Positions 1 to 8,023 of a stretch of 28,990 bases of DNA are shown here, in pieces. The stretch's first letter is position 1. The number at the start of each line of letters is the position of its first letter. This DNA comes from CAZXMB01 sp964641715 (GTDB lineage: Bacteria > Desulfobacterota > BSN033 > UBA1163). Made by a program: the position numbers and the translations under genes. The DNA lies in contig CAZXMB010000011.1 in the NCBI GenBank assembly GCA_964641715.1, forward strand, positions 1-28,990, written 5' to 3'. The notes below the pieces were generated by a model. The model was not told the DNA's origin. It worked only from the letters and a program-made list of their open reading frames with translations, and made no database searches.

Positions 1-6
1 CTTGAA

Positions 7-13
7 CCTCCTT
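7..13 (-). promoter_or_regulatory. Shine-Dalgarno sequence of a gene starting left of the window
   Basis: Read on the minus strand, these bases give a perfect AAGGAGG with six further bases to the window edge. That places a minus-strand start codon at or just beyond the edge. It suggests that the minus-strand gene series continues after the CoA ligase. The gene itself is not visible. Confidence 0.5.
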
Positions 14-85
14 CCCGATCAAAAGAGACCCAAAAGATTTTTGCGGTTTTTGCCCGGAATTACATCTTCCTCCCTATTTTCAGGG

Positions 86-1408
86 CTACCTTTTTTCCCT
101 TTTATCAATGATCCGTTTTGATCTGAATACATTGCGTTTAAGGGTACCGAAGGGAACACATTGGATTTTTGGGGTCACCTTACATTCATCCATCAATTTG
201 TTTTTCAAGAGGGGAATCACTTCGGGGATATCCTCTCCTTTCAAACATTCGACGATAAGGGACCATTGATCTTTGCCGGAATGAGGATCCGTGGTCAGCT
301 CAAGGTTGAATTCATCGGAAAGTTTTTCGACCCCCCTGACCACATTCTCGATCTGGGAAGGAAAGACAGAGGTGGCCTCGCATGGAATCCTATCCTCGAT
401 CCTTCCGAGAATGCCTCCTGGCGAGCGGGCATGGGTCCTGCCGCACCTGCATTTTTTCTTATCCAGTTTTGTCGCATCCCCTGTCCAGAAGCGGATCAGG
501 GGAGTAGCTTCTTTGGTCAAATGGGTGATGACCAGCACCCCGATCTCCCCGGGGTTGCAGGGTTTCTTTGTCTCAGGGTCGATCACCTCAACCAGAAGGT
601 GGTCTTCAATCCAGTGGACCCCTGCTTTTTGGGCACACTCCGTTGCGATAATCGGACCGATCTCCGTTACCCCATAACAGTCAAAAGCATCAATTCCCAA
701 CCCCTTCTCGATCTTCTTACGGGTCGCCGGGACTTCAGCCCCTGCCTCTCCTCCGAAACATCCGATCCGGAGAGGAATCTCCTCAGGAGAGATCCCTTTC
801 TCCTTTAACCCCTCGGCAATCGTTAAGGCATAAGAAGGGGTGCAGATGAGGACCGTCGACCCCGGGTTTTGAAAATAGTCAATCTGGCGCTCGCTCTTGG
901 TAGAGCCGGCAGGGATGACAAAACATTCCAGCTCCTTGCAGGCATAATGGACGGAGATTCCTGCCACCCAGATCCCGTAGCCAAACCCATTCTGGATGAT
1001 ATCTCCGGGACGGACGCCAAAGGTCCACATGGTCCTGGCTGTCCAACGGGTAATCTTTTTAACATCTTCATGGGACCAGATCGTATTGATGGAGGCCCCT
1101 GTTGTCCCGAGTGACGGCCGAAGTTCTGCCCAGGTTTCGGGGGGTGAAACGGTATATCTTCCGAAATGGGGATGGGCTTGTTGCTCCTCACGAAGCTCAT
1201 CCTTGGTGATAAAGGGGAGATGAACGGCATCCTCTAATGACCGGATGTCATCGGGGGTGATACCTGCCTTTTTAAATTTTTCCCGATAGAATTCGGAATT
1301 TCGATAACACCTTCTTAGTTGGAGTTTCAGTTCATAGAGCTGTAATGCCTCCAGTTCCTCCCGATCCATCGACTCGAGTTCGGCATCATAATATTTTCTG
1401 ATCTTCAT
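86..1408 (-). CDS. Phenylacetate-CoA ligase family (PaaK-type) AMP-forming acyl-CoA ligase
   Basis: The 440-residue protein matches the usual length and layout of PaaK-type adenylating ligases, which activate aromatic or other carboxylic acids with ATP and CoA in the cytoplasm. Visible signs are the P-loop-like SLGTTGA (family norm SSGTTG), the YGVTEIGP core, the WTGDATKL segment, and a Cys-rich C-terminal stretch CRCGRTHARS before the hinge GRIEDRI. An in-frame TTG lies 15 bases upstream, but ATG at 1408 is preferred because a GGGGGG run sits just before it. The gene follows eno in the same direction after 105 bases. The true substrate cannot be read from sequence. A link to the aromatic-type reductase cluster 20 kb away is possible but unproven. 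Leu in place of the usual Ser in the P-loop is mildly unusual. Confidence 0.85.
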   Translation of the reverse strand: MKIRKYYDAELESMDREELEALQLYELKLQLRRCYRNSEFYREKFKKAGITPDDIRSLEDAVHLPFITKDELREEQQAHPHFGRYTVSPPETWAELRPSLGTTGASINTIWSHEDVKKITRWTARTMWTFGVRPGDIIQNGFGYGIWVAGISVHYACKELECFVIPAGSTKSERQIDYFQNPGSTVLICTPSYALTIAEGLKEKGISPEEIPLRIGCFGGEAGAEVPATRKKIEKGLGIDAFDCYGVTEIGPIIATECAQKAGVHWIEDHLLVEVIDPETKKPCNPGEIGVLVITHLTKEATPLIRFWTGDATKLDKKKCRCGRTHARSPGGILGRIEDRIPCEATSVFPSQIENVVRGVEKLSDEFNLELTTDPHSGKDQWSLIVECLKGEDIPEVIPLLKNKLMDECKVTPKIQCVPFGTLKRNVFRSKRIIDKREKR

Positions 1409-1446
1409 GGTCCCCCCGTTCAAATGCGAATATCAGATTTCACCTG

Positions 1447-1462
1447 CCTGCCGGAAGGCAGG
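1447..1462. repeat. Perfect short inverted repeat between eno and the CoA ligase
   Basis: CCTGCC, a GGAA loop and GGCAGG form a perfect 6-bp stem about 50 bases past the eno stop. No T-run follows on the minus strand, so it is not a convincing intrinsic terminator. It may be a copy of a dispersed intergenic repeat or an mRNA-stabilising hairpin. Confidence 0.4.
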
Positions 1463-1513
1463 GATTGCGGGTTGAAAAGGCAGTTTTTAAACGACAGGTG
1501 GTTGCTCTCTGCC

Positions 1514-2800
1514 CTATGCCAGTCTTTTCCAGCGAAGGGGCGGGGAGTAGATCGCTCTCCTTCCCAGTCCTTCTTCGATTCGCATCAATTGATTATATTT
1601 AGCCACGCGTTCTGTCCGGGAGGGTGCACCTGTCTTGATCTGGTCGGCATGGGTTCCCACTGCCAGATCAGAGATGGTTGTATCCTCGGTCTCTCCCGAA
1701 CGGTGGGAGATAATCGTACGATAACCTGCACGTTTTGCCATTTTGATGACATCAAGGGTCTCGGTCAGCGTCCCGATCTGATTGGGCTTGATCAGAATGG
1801 CATTGGCCACCCCCTCTTTGATCCCTCTTTCGAGGCGGTTTGGGTTCGTAACGAAGAGATCATCTCCGACCAGTTGGACACTCCTTCCCAGGCGATCGGT
1901 CAGGAGTTTCCAGCCTTCCCAGTCATCCTCTGCCAGGCCGTCTTCAATTGAGACGATCGGGAATTTCCGGATCAGTTTTTTATAGTATTCGATCATTTCA
2001 GCAGGGTTCCTCTTTCCTTTTTTATCGGCCTTGAGAGAGTAGTGCCCATCCTGATAAAATTCAGTGGCTGCGGCATCAATGCCGAGGGCGATATCCCTGC
2101 CGGGTCGATAACCGGATTGGATGATTGCCTCCGTGAGAAGTTCGAGGGCCTCCTCATTGGAGTGAAGATCAGGAGCAAACCCCCCTTCATCTCCTACCGA
2201 GGTCTTATAACCCTTTTCTTTAAGAAGGGATTTAAGATGATGGAAAACCTCGATCCCCATCCGAAGGGCCTCCCTGAATTTTTTAGCCCCGATGGGAAGG
2301 ATCATAAACTCCTGGAGGTCGAGATTGTTGTCCGCATGAGCCCCGCCGTTGAGGATGTTCATATGGGGAAGGGGAAGATGGGTAGATGAGGAGCTTCCGA
2401 GATGTTGATAGAGTGGAATGCCCCGATGGTTAGCCGCCGCTTTGGCACAGGCCAAAGAGACCCCCAGGATCGCATTGGCCCCCAGATGAATCTTATTCGG
2501 GGTTCCGTCCAATTGGATCAGGAGCCTATCGATTCCTTTCTGATCAAGGCCGTTCTTTCCCAAGAGTATTGGCGAAATGATCCGGTTGATATGGGTAACC
2601 GCCTTTTGAACCCCTTTCCCGAGATAACGTTTCGGATCTTTATCCCGGAGTTCCAGAGCCTCATGACTCCCTGTGGATGCCCCGGAAGGAACGGAGGCCC
2701 GACCCGTGGCATGGCTTTTGAGAAAGACCTCCGCTTCGACCGTTGGATTTCCCCTCGAGTCAATGATCTCCCTTCCGATGACCTTCGTGATGGTAACCAT
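1514..2800 (-). CDS. eno: Enolase (phosphopyruvate hydratase)
   Basis: The 428-residue protein is full length for bacterial enolase, which interconverts 2-phosphoglycerate and phosphoenolpyruvate in glycolysis and gluconeogenesis. Recognisable family segments are the N-terminal REIIDSRGNPTVE, the PSGASTGSHEA loop, the GDEGGFAP loop, the metal-ligand SIEDGLAEDDW and GDDLFVTN, and the C-terminal SHRSGETEDT active-site signature. The ATG at 2800 has a purine-rich GGAG box just upstream. The start lies 18 bases after the pgsA stop, so it is probably co-transcribed with pgsA and dnaB. Confidence 0.98.
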   Translation of the reverse strand: MVTITKVIGREIIDSRGNPTVEAEVFLKSHATGRASVPSGASTGSHEALELRDKDPKRYLGKGVQKAVTHINRIISPILLGKNGLDQKGIDRLLIQLDGTPNKIHLGANAILGVSLACAKAAANHRGIPLYQHLGSSSSTHLPLPHMNILNGGAHADNNLDLQEFMILPIGAKKFREALRMGIEVFHHLKSLLKEKGYKTSVGDEGGFAPDLHSNEEALELLTEAIIQSGYRPGRDIALGIDAAATEFYQDGHYSLKADKKGKRNPAEMIEYYKKLIRKFPIVSIEDGLAEDDWEGWKLLTDRLGRSVQLVGDDLFVTNPNRLERGIKEGVANAILIKPNQIGTLTETLDVIKMAKRAGYRTIISHRSGETEDTTISDLAVGTHADQIKTGAPSRTERVAKYNQLMRIEEGLGRRAIYSPPLRWKRLA

Positions 2801-2818
2801 TCTCCTTTCTCCTTTATC

Positions 2819-3361
2819 TCATGGGCGATCTCTTTTTTGATTCAGGATTCGTGTCCCGATATAGATATAATGACTTCCTGAAAGGATGGTCAAAAAGGTT
2901 GTTCCGTATAGGGCGAGGGTGATCATCGTTTTCATCCAGTGGGTTTCTCCGTTGAGCAGGACGAGGAGGATTGTCAGGATCTGAAAGGTCGTGGTGATCT
3001 TGCTGATGAAGCTCGGTCCAATTTTTACAGGATAATTGGTCAGGGTCATGACCAGTACGCCCAGTAGGATGATCACATCCCGGGTAATCACGATGACAGC
3101 CAGCCAGCCCGGAAGCATTTCGATGATGGCCAGGGTGAGGAAGGCGCAGATGAGGAGGAGTTTATCCGCAATGGGATCGAGATAGGCACCGAGCTCCGTT
3201 CTCTGGTGGGTAATCCTCGCCAGAAGGCCATCGATCCCATCCGTTATCCCTGCAATGGCAAAGGTGATGAGGGCATTCGTAAAGGACTTATTGATGATGA
3301 AGATGACAAAGAACGGAATGAGAAGGACCCGTGTGAGCGTCAGGATATTAGGAAGGTTCAT
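2819..3361 (-). CDS. pgsA: CDP-diacylglycerol-glycerol-3-phosphate 3-phosphatidyltransferase
   Basis: This 180-residue inner-membrane enzyme makes phosphatidylglycerol phosphate, the committed step to phosphatidylglycerol and cardiolipin. The CDP-alcohol phosphotransferase signature is complete: DGIDGLLAR, eight residues, then G-x3-D-x3-D in GAYLDPIAD. It has several hydrophobic segments and begins MNLPNILTLTRVLLIP, as PgsA proteins do. Its start overlaps the dnaB stop in an ATGA arrangement at 3358-3361, which implies translational coupling. Length is normal for the family. Confidence 0.95.
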   Translation of the reverse strand: MNLPNILTLTRVLLIPFFVIFIINKSFTNALITFAIAGITDGIDGLLARITHQRTELGAYLDPIADKLLLICAFLTLAIIEMLPGWLAVIVITRDVIILLGVLVMTLTNYPVKIGPSFISKITTTFQILTILLVLLNGETHWMKTMITLALYGTTFLTILSGSHYIYIGTRILNQKRDRP

Positions 3362-4716
3362 TCGTATATCTCTTTGGGTTCACCCTTATAAAGGTCTTTG
3401 AAAGTGGTAAATTTATCGAGAAAGGCAAGATCGACTTTACCAATCGGGCCATTCCGTTGTTTTCCGATAATCACCTCCGCCTTCCCCTTATTCTCTTCCG
3501 AACGGTTGTAAATCTCCTCACGGAAGAGGAAGAGGATGACATCCGCATCCTGTTCAATCGCACCGGATTCACGGAGATCCGAGAGCTGGGGCCTGTTACC
3601 TGTCCGTTCCTCGGTCTTACGGCTGAGCTGAGAGACGGCAACCACCGGGACATTGAGTTCTTTGGAGAGGGCCTTGAGGGACCGGGAGATTTCGGAAATC
3701 TCCTGCTGACGGCTTTCCACTCTTGTCCTTCCCTTCATCAACTGAAGGTAATCCACAATGATCATTCCCAAACCATGGTCGGATTTCAACCGGCGTGCCT
3801 TGGCACGTAATTCCAGGATGGAAAGGGCGGCCGTATCATCAATGAAGATGGGGGCATCAGAAAGTGTGCCTGCGGCCATCGTCAATTTTGGCCAGTCGCT
3901 TTCGCTGAGGTAGCCGGTCCGAAGTCGTGTCCCTTCCACCTGGGCTTCGGAACAGAGCATACGAATAACCAATTGCTCCTTGGACATCTCCAAAGAGAAG
4001 ATGGCCACAGGAATTTTCGCCTCAATGGCCGCATACTGAGCAATATTGAGACAGAGGGCGGTCTTGCCCATGCTGGGCCTTCCCGCCACAATGATCAGGT
4101 CGGATGGCTGGAAGCCTGAAGTCAATCGGTCCAGTTCTTTAAACCCTGAGGGGACGCCGGTGACCAGATCCTTATTCTTGAAAAGCGTTTCAATTGTCTT
4201 AAAACTTTCCTTAACAATCTCCTTGATGGGGAAGAAAGAAGGTTTCACTCTTCTCTCGGAAATCTCAAAGATGGCCTTTTCCGCTTCATCCAGAAAACTT
4301 TCGACATCCCCTCGGTCCGCATAACTCTGAGTGATGATTTCCGTTGAAGTCTCGATCAACCTTCGAAGGATCGCCTTCTCTTTTACGATCCGTGCATAGT
4401 ATTCAATATTGGCAGCGGTTGGGACAGAGTCAATGAGCGAAGTGACATAGGACGCACCCCCAACGGCATCGAGTTCGCCCTTTTTCCTCAGCTCGTTAGT
4501 CATGGTGATGAGGTCTGCGGGTTCGTTACGTTCGAAGAGGTCAATCAGGGCGTTAAAGATCTTTCGATGGGTATCCCGGTAGAAGTCCTCAGGGGCGAGA
4601 ATCTCCGTGACCCTGTTGATGGCCTCATTCTCAATCAGGATTCCTCCCAGTACGGATTGCTCCGCCTCCATATTCTGAGGGGGAATTTTGTGGGAAGAAA
4701 GATCTCCCTCTCCCAT
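3358..4716 (-). CDS. dnaB: Replicative DNA helicase DnaB
   Basis: This is the hexameric replicative helicase that unwinds DNA at the fork. The 452-residue form starting at ATG 4716 opens MGEGDLSSHKIPPQN, the usual N-terminal region before EAEQSVLGG. ATG 4746 and TTG 4755 are alternative in-frame starts with no better ribosome site. The N-terminal scaffold domain is followed by a RecA-type motor with Walker A GRPSMGKT at about residues 212-219, Walker B MIIVDYLQLM, and the arginine-containing SQLSRKTEERTGNRPQLSDL region. No intein is present. The gene sits between rplI and pgsA, and its stop overlaps the pgsA start. Confidence 0.95.
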   Translation of the reverse strand: MGEGDLSSHKIPPQNMEAEQSVLGGILIENEAINRVTEILAPEDFYRDTHRKIFNALIDLFERNEPADLITMTNELRKKGELDAVGGASYVTSLIDSVPTAANIEYYARIVKEKAILRRLIETSTEIITQSYADRGDVESFLDEAEKAIFEISERRVKPSFFPIKEIVKESFKTIETLFKNKDLVTGVPSGFKELDRLTSGFQPSDLIIVAGRPSMGKTALCLNIAQYAAIEAKIPVAIFSLEMSKEQLVIRMLCSEAQVEGTRLRTGYLSESDWPKLTMAAGTLSDAPIFIDDTAALSILELRAKARRLKSDHGLGMIIVDYLQLMKGRTRVESRQQEISEISRSLKALSKELNVPVVAVSQLSRKTEERTGNRPQLSDLRESGAIEQDADVILFLFREEIYNRSEENKGKAEVIIGKQRNGPIGKVDLAFLDKFTTFKDLYKGEPKEIYE

Positions 4717-4787
4717 GCTTCTGACCCCTTTGTAAAGCCCTGCCATGAATGGCAAGGGGCTACCGTTCGGAGCGCTCTTTGCGTTCC

Positions 4788-5231
4788 TTACTCCTGAACC
4801 ACCCAGACCCGAAGAGTGGCAGTCACTTCCGGATGGAGCTTGATCGGGACGGTGTAATTTCCAAGGTTTTTAATCGGCTCTTCGAGATGAATCTTTTTCC
4901 GGTCCACCTCAACCCCATTCTCTTTCAAAAAGGTTTCAATATCCATAGAAGTCACGGAGCCGAAGAGTTTCCCGCTTTCGCCAACGTTTCTGGAGAAGGT
5001 GCAGGAGAGATTTTCGATTTTCTGGGCGATCTTCTCCATATCCTTCTTCATCTTTCCCATTCGTTGTTGGATCAGGCCTTTTTGATGTTCCAAGTTCTTG
5101 AGGTTCTTCTCCGTGGCAAAAACAGCCTTTTTCTTCGGGATAAGGTAGTTTCTTCCATACCCATCCGTCACCTTAACGGTCTGCCCCATTTTCCCCAGGG
5201 AGGGGATATCTTCCAATAGAATGACCTGCAT
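4788..5231 (-). CDS. rplI: 50S ribosomal protein L9
   Basis: The 147-residue protein is bL9 of the large ribosomal subunit. It opens MQVILLEDIPSLGKMG and contains the canonical VKVTDGYGRNYLIPKKKA rRNA-binding stretch, a central long helix with many Lys/Glu, and a C-terminal domain ending LRVWVVQE. The start codon is the last sequenced triplet before the 100-N gap, so its ribosome binding site is hidden. It belongs to the rpsF-ssb-rpsR-rplI-dnaB series. Confidence 0.96.
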   Translation of the reverse strand: MQVILLEDIPSLGKMGQTVKVTDGYGRNYLIPKKKAVFATEKNLKNLEHQKGLIQQRMGKMKKDMEKIAQKIENLSCTFSRNVGESGKLFGSVTSMDIETFLKENGVEVDRKKIHLEEPIKNLGNYTVPIKLHPEVTATLRVWVVQE

Positions 5232-5331
5232 NNNNNNNNNNNNNNNNNNNNNNNNNNNNNNNNNNNNNNNNNNNNNNNNNNNNNNNNNNNNNNNNNNNNN
5301 NNNNNNNNNNNNNNNNNNNNNNNNNNNNNNN
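5232..5331. other. Assembly gap of 100 N between rpsR and rplI
   Basis: Exactly 100 N, the usual placeholder for a scaffold gap of unknown size. It is flanked on one side by the rplI start codon (5229-5231) and on the other by the rpsR stop codon (5332-5334), so the missing DNA is purely intergenic or holds an entire gene. Confidence 0.99.
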
Positions 5332-5598
5332 TTAATGGGCCGCTGTGGTAAAGGGTAAGATGGCAATGTTTCTGGCCCTTTTGACAGCCACGGTGATCTT
5401 CCTTTGATGTTTGGCACAGTTTCCTGAAATCCTCCGGGGAATGATCTTGCCCCGTTCGGTTACGAAATACCGGAGGGTCCTCGGATTCTTATAGTCAATC
5501 TCTAATTTTTTATCCGTACAGAATCGGCAGACCTTTCGTTTTAAAAACGGTCTCTTTCTCCTTTCCGGACCGGAAGGCTTTTCAGCCGGTTTTCTCAT
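5332..5598 (-). CDS. rpsR: 30S ribosomal protein S18
   Basis: The 88-residue protein is bS18, which pairs with S6 on the small-subunit platform. The core KNPRTLRYFVTERGKIIPRR and HQRKITVAVKRARNIAILPF is canonical. It has Cys residues at VCRFCTDKK and GNCAKH, a pattern seen in zinc-containing (C+) S18 forms. ATG 5598 is preferred over an upstream TTG because a GAGGAG box lies about 7 bases before it. The TAA stop abuts the N gap. Confidence 0.96.
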   Translation of the reverse strand: MRKPAEKPSGPERRKRPFLKRKVCRFCTDKKLEIDYKNPRTLRYFVTERGKIIPRRISGNCAKHQRKITVAVKRARNIAILPFTTAAH

Positions 5599-5615
5599 AC
5601 TTTTCTCCTCTCTTA

Positions 5616-5945
5616 TCAAATTTCATCTCCTTCAGACGGTGATGCCTTTTCTACGGGATGAAGTTCCGAAGCAATGACTTCGGTTCGGATTCGGTTTCTC
5701 CCTTCAGGGGTTTGCCAGCGCCTTTGTCGGAGCCTTCCTTTGACGAGAAGACGCTGGCCACTCTGCAAATCAGGTTTGGATTCAGCGAGCCTTCCGAAGA
5801 CGACAATCGGGATCAGGCTCTTGACGGGGCCCGTATCGTTTAATTCCAGAGGGAATTGTAACACCGGGGTCCCATCGGGCTGATATTGTCGATGCGGAGG
5901 GGTTGCCACTCTGCCCGTAATGACCACACGGTTCAGGGAGGCCAT
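5616..5945 (-). CDS. ssb: Single-stranded DNA-binding protein (short SSB/PriB-like OB fold)
   Basis: The 109-residue protein has the start of SSB proteins (MASLNRVVITGRVATPP) and an OB-fold pattern through LIPIVVFGRLAE and RLLVKGRLRQRRWQ. It should bind single-stranded DNA. It is shorter than typical SSB (about 150-180 residues), lacks a long Gly/Gln/Pro linker, and ends SPSEGDEI rather than the acidic DDDIPF-type tip that recruits partner proteins. This makes it resemble PriB-like or secondary SSB proteins. Location between rpsF and rpsR is typical for ssb or priB. Start is 4 bases after the rpsF stop. Confidence 0.85.
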   Translation of the reverse strand: MASLNRVVITGRVATPPHRQYQPDGTPVLQFPLELNDTGPVKSLIPIVVFGRLAESKPDLQSGQRLLVKGRLRQRRWQTPEGRNRIRTEVIASELHPVEKASPSEGDEI

Positions 5946-5949
5946 GTTC

Positions 5950-6303
5950 CTACTCTCCCGCGGCCGCCTCTTCCGGAGGTTCTTCCGGAACAGGACCTTC
6001 GGTTGAGGATGCCTGTTTTTCGTCCAGCCGAACGGATTGGAATTTAATCACGGCATCCATGACCCGGTAATTTCTTTCCAATTCGGAGAGCAGGGCGGGT
6101 GTTCCGGAAAAATGGATGAGGATATAATGGCCTTTGGGTTTCTTTTTAACTTCGTAGGCGAGATTCCGGTTTCCCCAATCCTCGACTTTCAGGATCTCCC
6201 CATTGCCCTGGGTGATGATCCCTTTCACTTTCTCAATAGCCGATTGGGTTTGCTCTTCTTCAAGATCGGGGTTGAGGATAAAGATCGTTTCATATTTTCT
6301 CAT
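5950..6303 (-). CDS. rpsF: 30S ribosomal protein S6
   Basis: The 117-residue protein is bS6, beginning MRKYETIFILNPDL with the conserved VEDWGNRNLAYEVKKKPKGHYI and the ELERNYRVMDAVIKFQSVR segment. The C-terminal tail is acidic and Pro/Glu-rich, as in many S6 proteins. A strong GAGGAGGT ribosome site lies just before ATG 6303. It is the first gene of the ribosomal protein/dnaB series and has a promoter-like TATAAT just upstream. Confidence 0.97.
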   Translation of the reverse strand: MRKYETIFILNPDLEEEQTQSAIEKVKGIITQGNGEILKVEDWGNRNLAYEVKKKPKGHYILIHFSGTPALLSELERNYRVMDAVIKFQSVRLDEKQASSTEGPVPEEPPEEAAAGE

Positions 6304-6320
6304 CGTTTACCTCCTCGTGG

Positions 6321-6350
6321 ATTATAGCCCTAAAACGAAGTTTAGAGCAA
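6321..6350 (-). promoter_or_regulatory. Candidate sigma-70 promoter of the rpsF operon
   Basis: On the minus strand TTGCTC (6350-6345), an 18-base spacer and a perfect TATAAT (6326-6321) precede rpsF. Transcription would start near 6314, leaving a leader of only about 11 bases with the ribosome site at its very start. That is tight and lowers confidence. Confidence 0.45.
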
Positions 6351-6368
6351 GGGGCATTTCAATTGCTG

Positions 6369-6433
6369 ATTGCGGATTTTGGAATGCGGAATGAAGATTT
6401 ATTACATAGATTCCGCAATCCACATTCCGCAAC
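6369..6433. repeat. Large imperfect inverted repeat between yajC and rpsF
   Basis: Left arm 6369-6392 and right arm 6410-6433 are 24-base complements with about 20 matches (core TTGCGGA...TGCGGAAT), around a 17-base loop. The loop includes ATTACATAGATT, a 12-mer that recurs exactly near the right end of the window (28970-28981). The element lies between the yajC stop and the rpsF promoter. It has no T-run, so it looks like a dispersed intergenic repeat rather than a classic terminator. Confidence 0.65.
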
Positions 6434-6444
6434 CCGAATTAGGC

Positions 6445-6774
6445 TCATTCGGTTTTCATGACATCCTGTTTCATCACCCCTGCGATATGGCCCCTGCTCA
6501 CCCTGACCCTGACCTTGTCAGAGATTTCAACGGTAATGACATCGTCTCGCAGGCCTGTAATTTTTCCGTAAATTCCACCGCTGGTTAAGATCTGGTCTCC
6601 AACCTTCAAATTGGATAAGAGCGTCCGGTGTTCCTTCGATCTCTTCTGTTGAGGCCGGATGAGCAGAAAGTAGAAGATGACAAAGATGAGAATGATAGGG
6701 AGAAAGCTCCACATCGTTGACCCCTGGCCTCCTCCTGGCTGTGTTCCCATGGCATAGACTAAATCCGTTCCCAT
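6445..6774 (-). CDS. yajC: Preprotein translocase subunit YajC
   Basis: The 109-residue protein is a single-pass inner-membrane protein that associates with SecDF at the Sec translocon. After a Gly/Gln-rich start it has one transmembrane segment (WSFLPIILIFVIFYFLLI, about residues 22-39), the hallmark RPQQKRSKEH, and the conserved LKVGDQILTSGGIYGKI domain. A perfect AAGGAGG lies 6 bases upstream of ATG 6774. The order queA-tgt-yajC is widely conserved, but secD and secF do not follow here. Confidence 0.95.
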   Translation of the reverse strand: MGTDLVYAMGTQPGGGQGSTMWSFLPIILIFVIFYFLLIRPQQKRSKEHRTLLSNLKVGDQILTSGGIYGKITGLRDDVITVEISDKVRVRVSRGHIAGVMKQDVMKTE

Positions 6775-6793
6775 AAATCCTCCTTTTCTATTT

Positions 6794-7945
6794 TTAAGTC
6801 AAAGCCGTCTGATCCCGGGCAGAATTCTCTTCTTTTAACTCATTCTCCTTAAAAATGAAAGTCCGGTAAAGTTCGGAGAGGCGGCCCTCCTGGATCGCCT
6901 TCCGTATGGACCTCATCAGGTTCATATAATAATAGATATTGTGGATCGTGTTCAACCTCGAAGAGAGGATTTCGTTGGAGAGATAGAGGTGTCGAAGATA
7001 GGCTCTCGAATAATGACGGCAGGTATAACAGGGACATTCCTCATCAAGAGGTTTGGGATCCTCGGCATACCGTGCCTGTTTGATAGAAACCTTCCCCGAA
7101 GAGGTGAAGAGCATCCCGTTTCTTGCGTTGCGGGTGGGCAGGACACAATCGAAAAGATCGATGCCCGAAAGGGTGGCGTGGAGAATATCCTCCGGCATTC
7201 CTACCCCCATCAGGTAACGGGGTTTGTTTTCTGGAAGCAGGGGGAGGGTCCATTCAAGGACATCCCGCATCAGGGATTTTGGTTCCCCAACGCTGAGGCC
7301 TCCGATGGCATATCCCTGGAAATCGATCCGGGTCAGCATCCTTGCACTCTCCTCTCTCAGGTCCCGGTAAACCCCTCCCTGCACAATACCAAAGAGGGCA
7401 GGGCCAATCTCTCCTCTCGTGTGAAAGCATTTCTCCGCCCACCGGGTGGTCAATCCGATCGAAGCCTTCACGTATTCACGCGAAGAAGAGTAGGGGACAC
7501 ATTCGTCGAGAACCATAGCGATGTCAGAGCCAAGGATCTTCTGAATCTCCATGACTTTCCCGGGAGTTAAAAAATGTTGAGATCCGTCGATATGAGACTG
7601 GAAGAGGACCCCCTCCTCTGAAATCTTTCGCAGTCTTGCCAGGCTGAAGATTTGAAAACCGCCACTGTCTGTCAAAATAGGCCTGTCCCAATGGATGAAG
7701 CGATGGAGCCCTCCCAATCTCCCGATCACCTCGTGACCCGGTTTGAGGTAGAGGTGATAGGTATTGCCCAGTATCCCTTCCACCCCTGCCTCCACTAACT
7801 CTTCAGGGGTCAGAGATTTAATCGTACCCTGAGTTCCCACGGGGAGAAAAGCAGGGGTGGAGAGGGGACCGTGATCTGTCTCGATCCGTCCCAATCTCGC
7901 ATTGGAAAAACTATCCCTTTTAAGAATCTCAAAGCGAAAGGCCAT
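6794..7945 (-). CDS. tgt: tRNA-guanine(34) transglycosylase
   Basis: The 383-residue enzyme exchanges guanine for preQ1 at position 34 of tRNAs with GUN anticodons. It shows LTDSGGFQIFSL with the general acid/base Asp near residue 93, DECVPY, and GIDLFDCVLPTRNARNG with the nucleophile Asp near 263. The zinc site is C304-x-C306-x2-C309 (CPCYTC) with His near 335, matching the bacterial enzyme. ATG 7945 matches the normal N-terminus; GTG 7972 would add nine residues. No strong ribosome site is seen before either. It is followed by yajC after 19 bases. Confidence 0.96.
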   Translation of the reverse strand: MAFRFEILKRDSFSNARLGRIETDHGPLSTPAFLPVGTQGTIKSLTPEELVEAGVEGILGNTYHLYLKPGHEVIGRLGGLHRFIHWDRPILTDSGGFQIFSLARLRKISEEGVLFQSHIDGSQHFLTPGKVMEIQKILGSDIAMVLDECVPYSSSREYVKASIGLTTRWAEKCFHTRGEIGPALFGIVQGGVYRDLREESARMLTRIDFQGYAIGGLSVGEPKSLMRDVLEWTLPLLPENKPRYLMGVGMPEDILHATLSGIDLFDCVLPTRNARNGMLFTSSGKVSIKQARYAEDPKPLDEECPCYTCRHYSRAYLRHLYLSNEILSSRLNTIHNIYYYMNLMRSIRKAIQEGRLSELYRTFIFKENELKEENSARDQTALT

Positions 7946-7960
7946 TTTTAAACGTTTTCC

Positions 7961-8018
7961 GTGCCCGATCACCGTGCCCGGAATTCTTTACGATCACGTG
8001 ACACGGATAGCGGTCACG
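7961..8018. repeat. Short repetitive intergenic stretch between queA and tgt
   Basis: The motif GTGCCCG occurs at 7961 and 7974. Related CACGG/GATCAC words, including a CACGTG palindrome, fill the rest of the gap. It resembles a decayed small tandem repeat. No gene or promoter is evident. Confidence 0.35.
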
Positions 8019-8023
8019 GTATT

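Noticed and set aside
161..808. Long plus-strand open frame opposite the CoA ligase
   Set aside because: It is the antisense shadow of a clear PaaK-family gene, with no recognisable protein features.
6304..6368. S6:S18-binding leader RNA upstream of rpsF
   Set aside because: The candidate promoter leaves too short a leader, and no conserved leader hairpin was recognised by eye.
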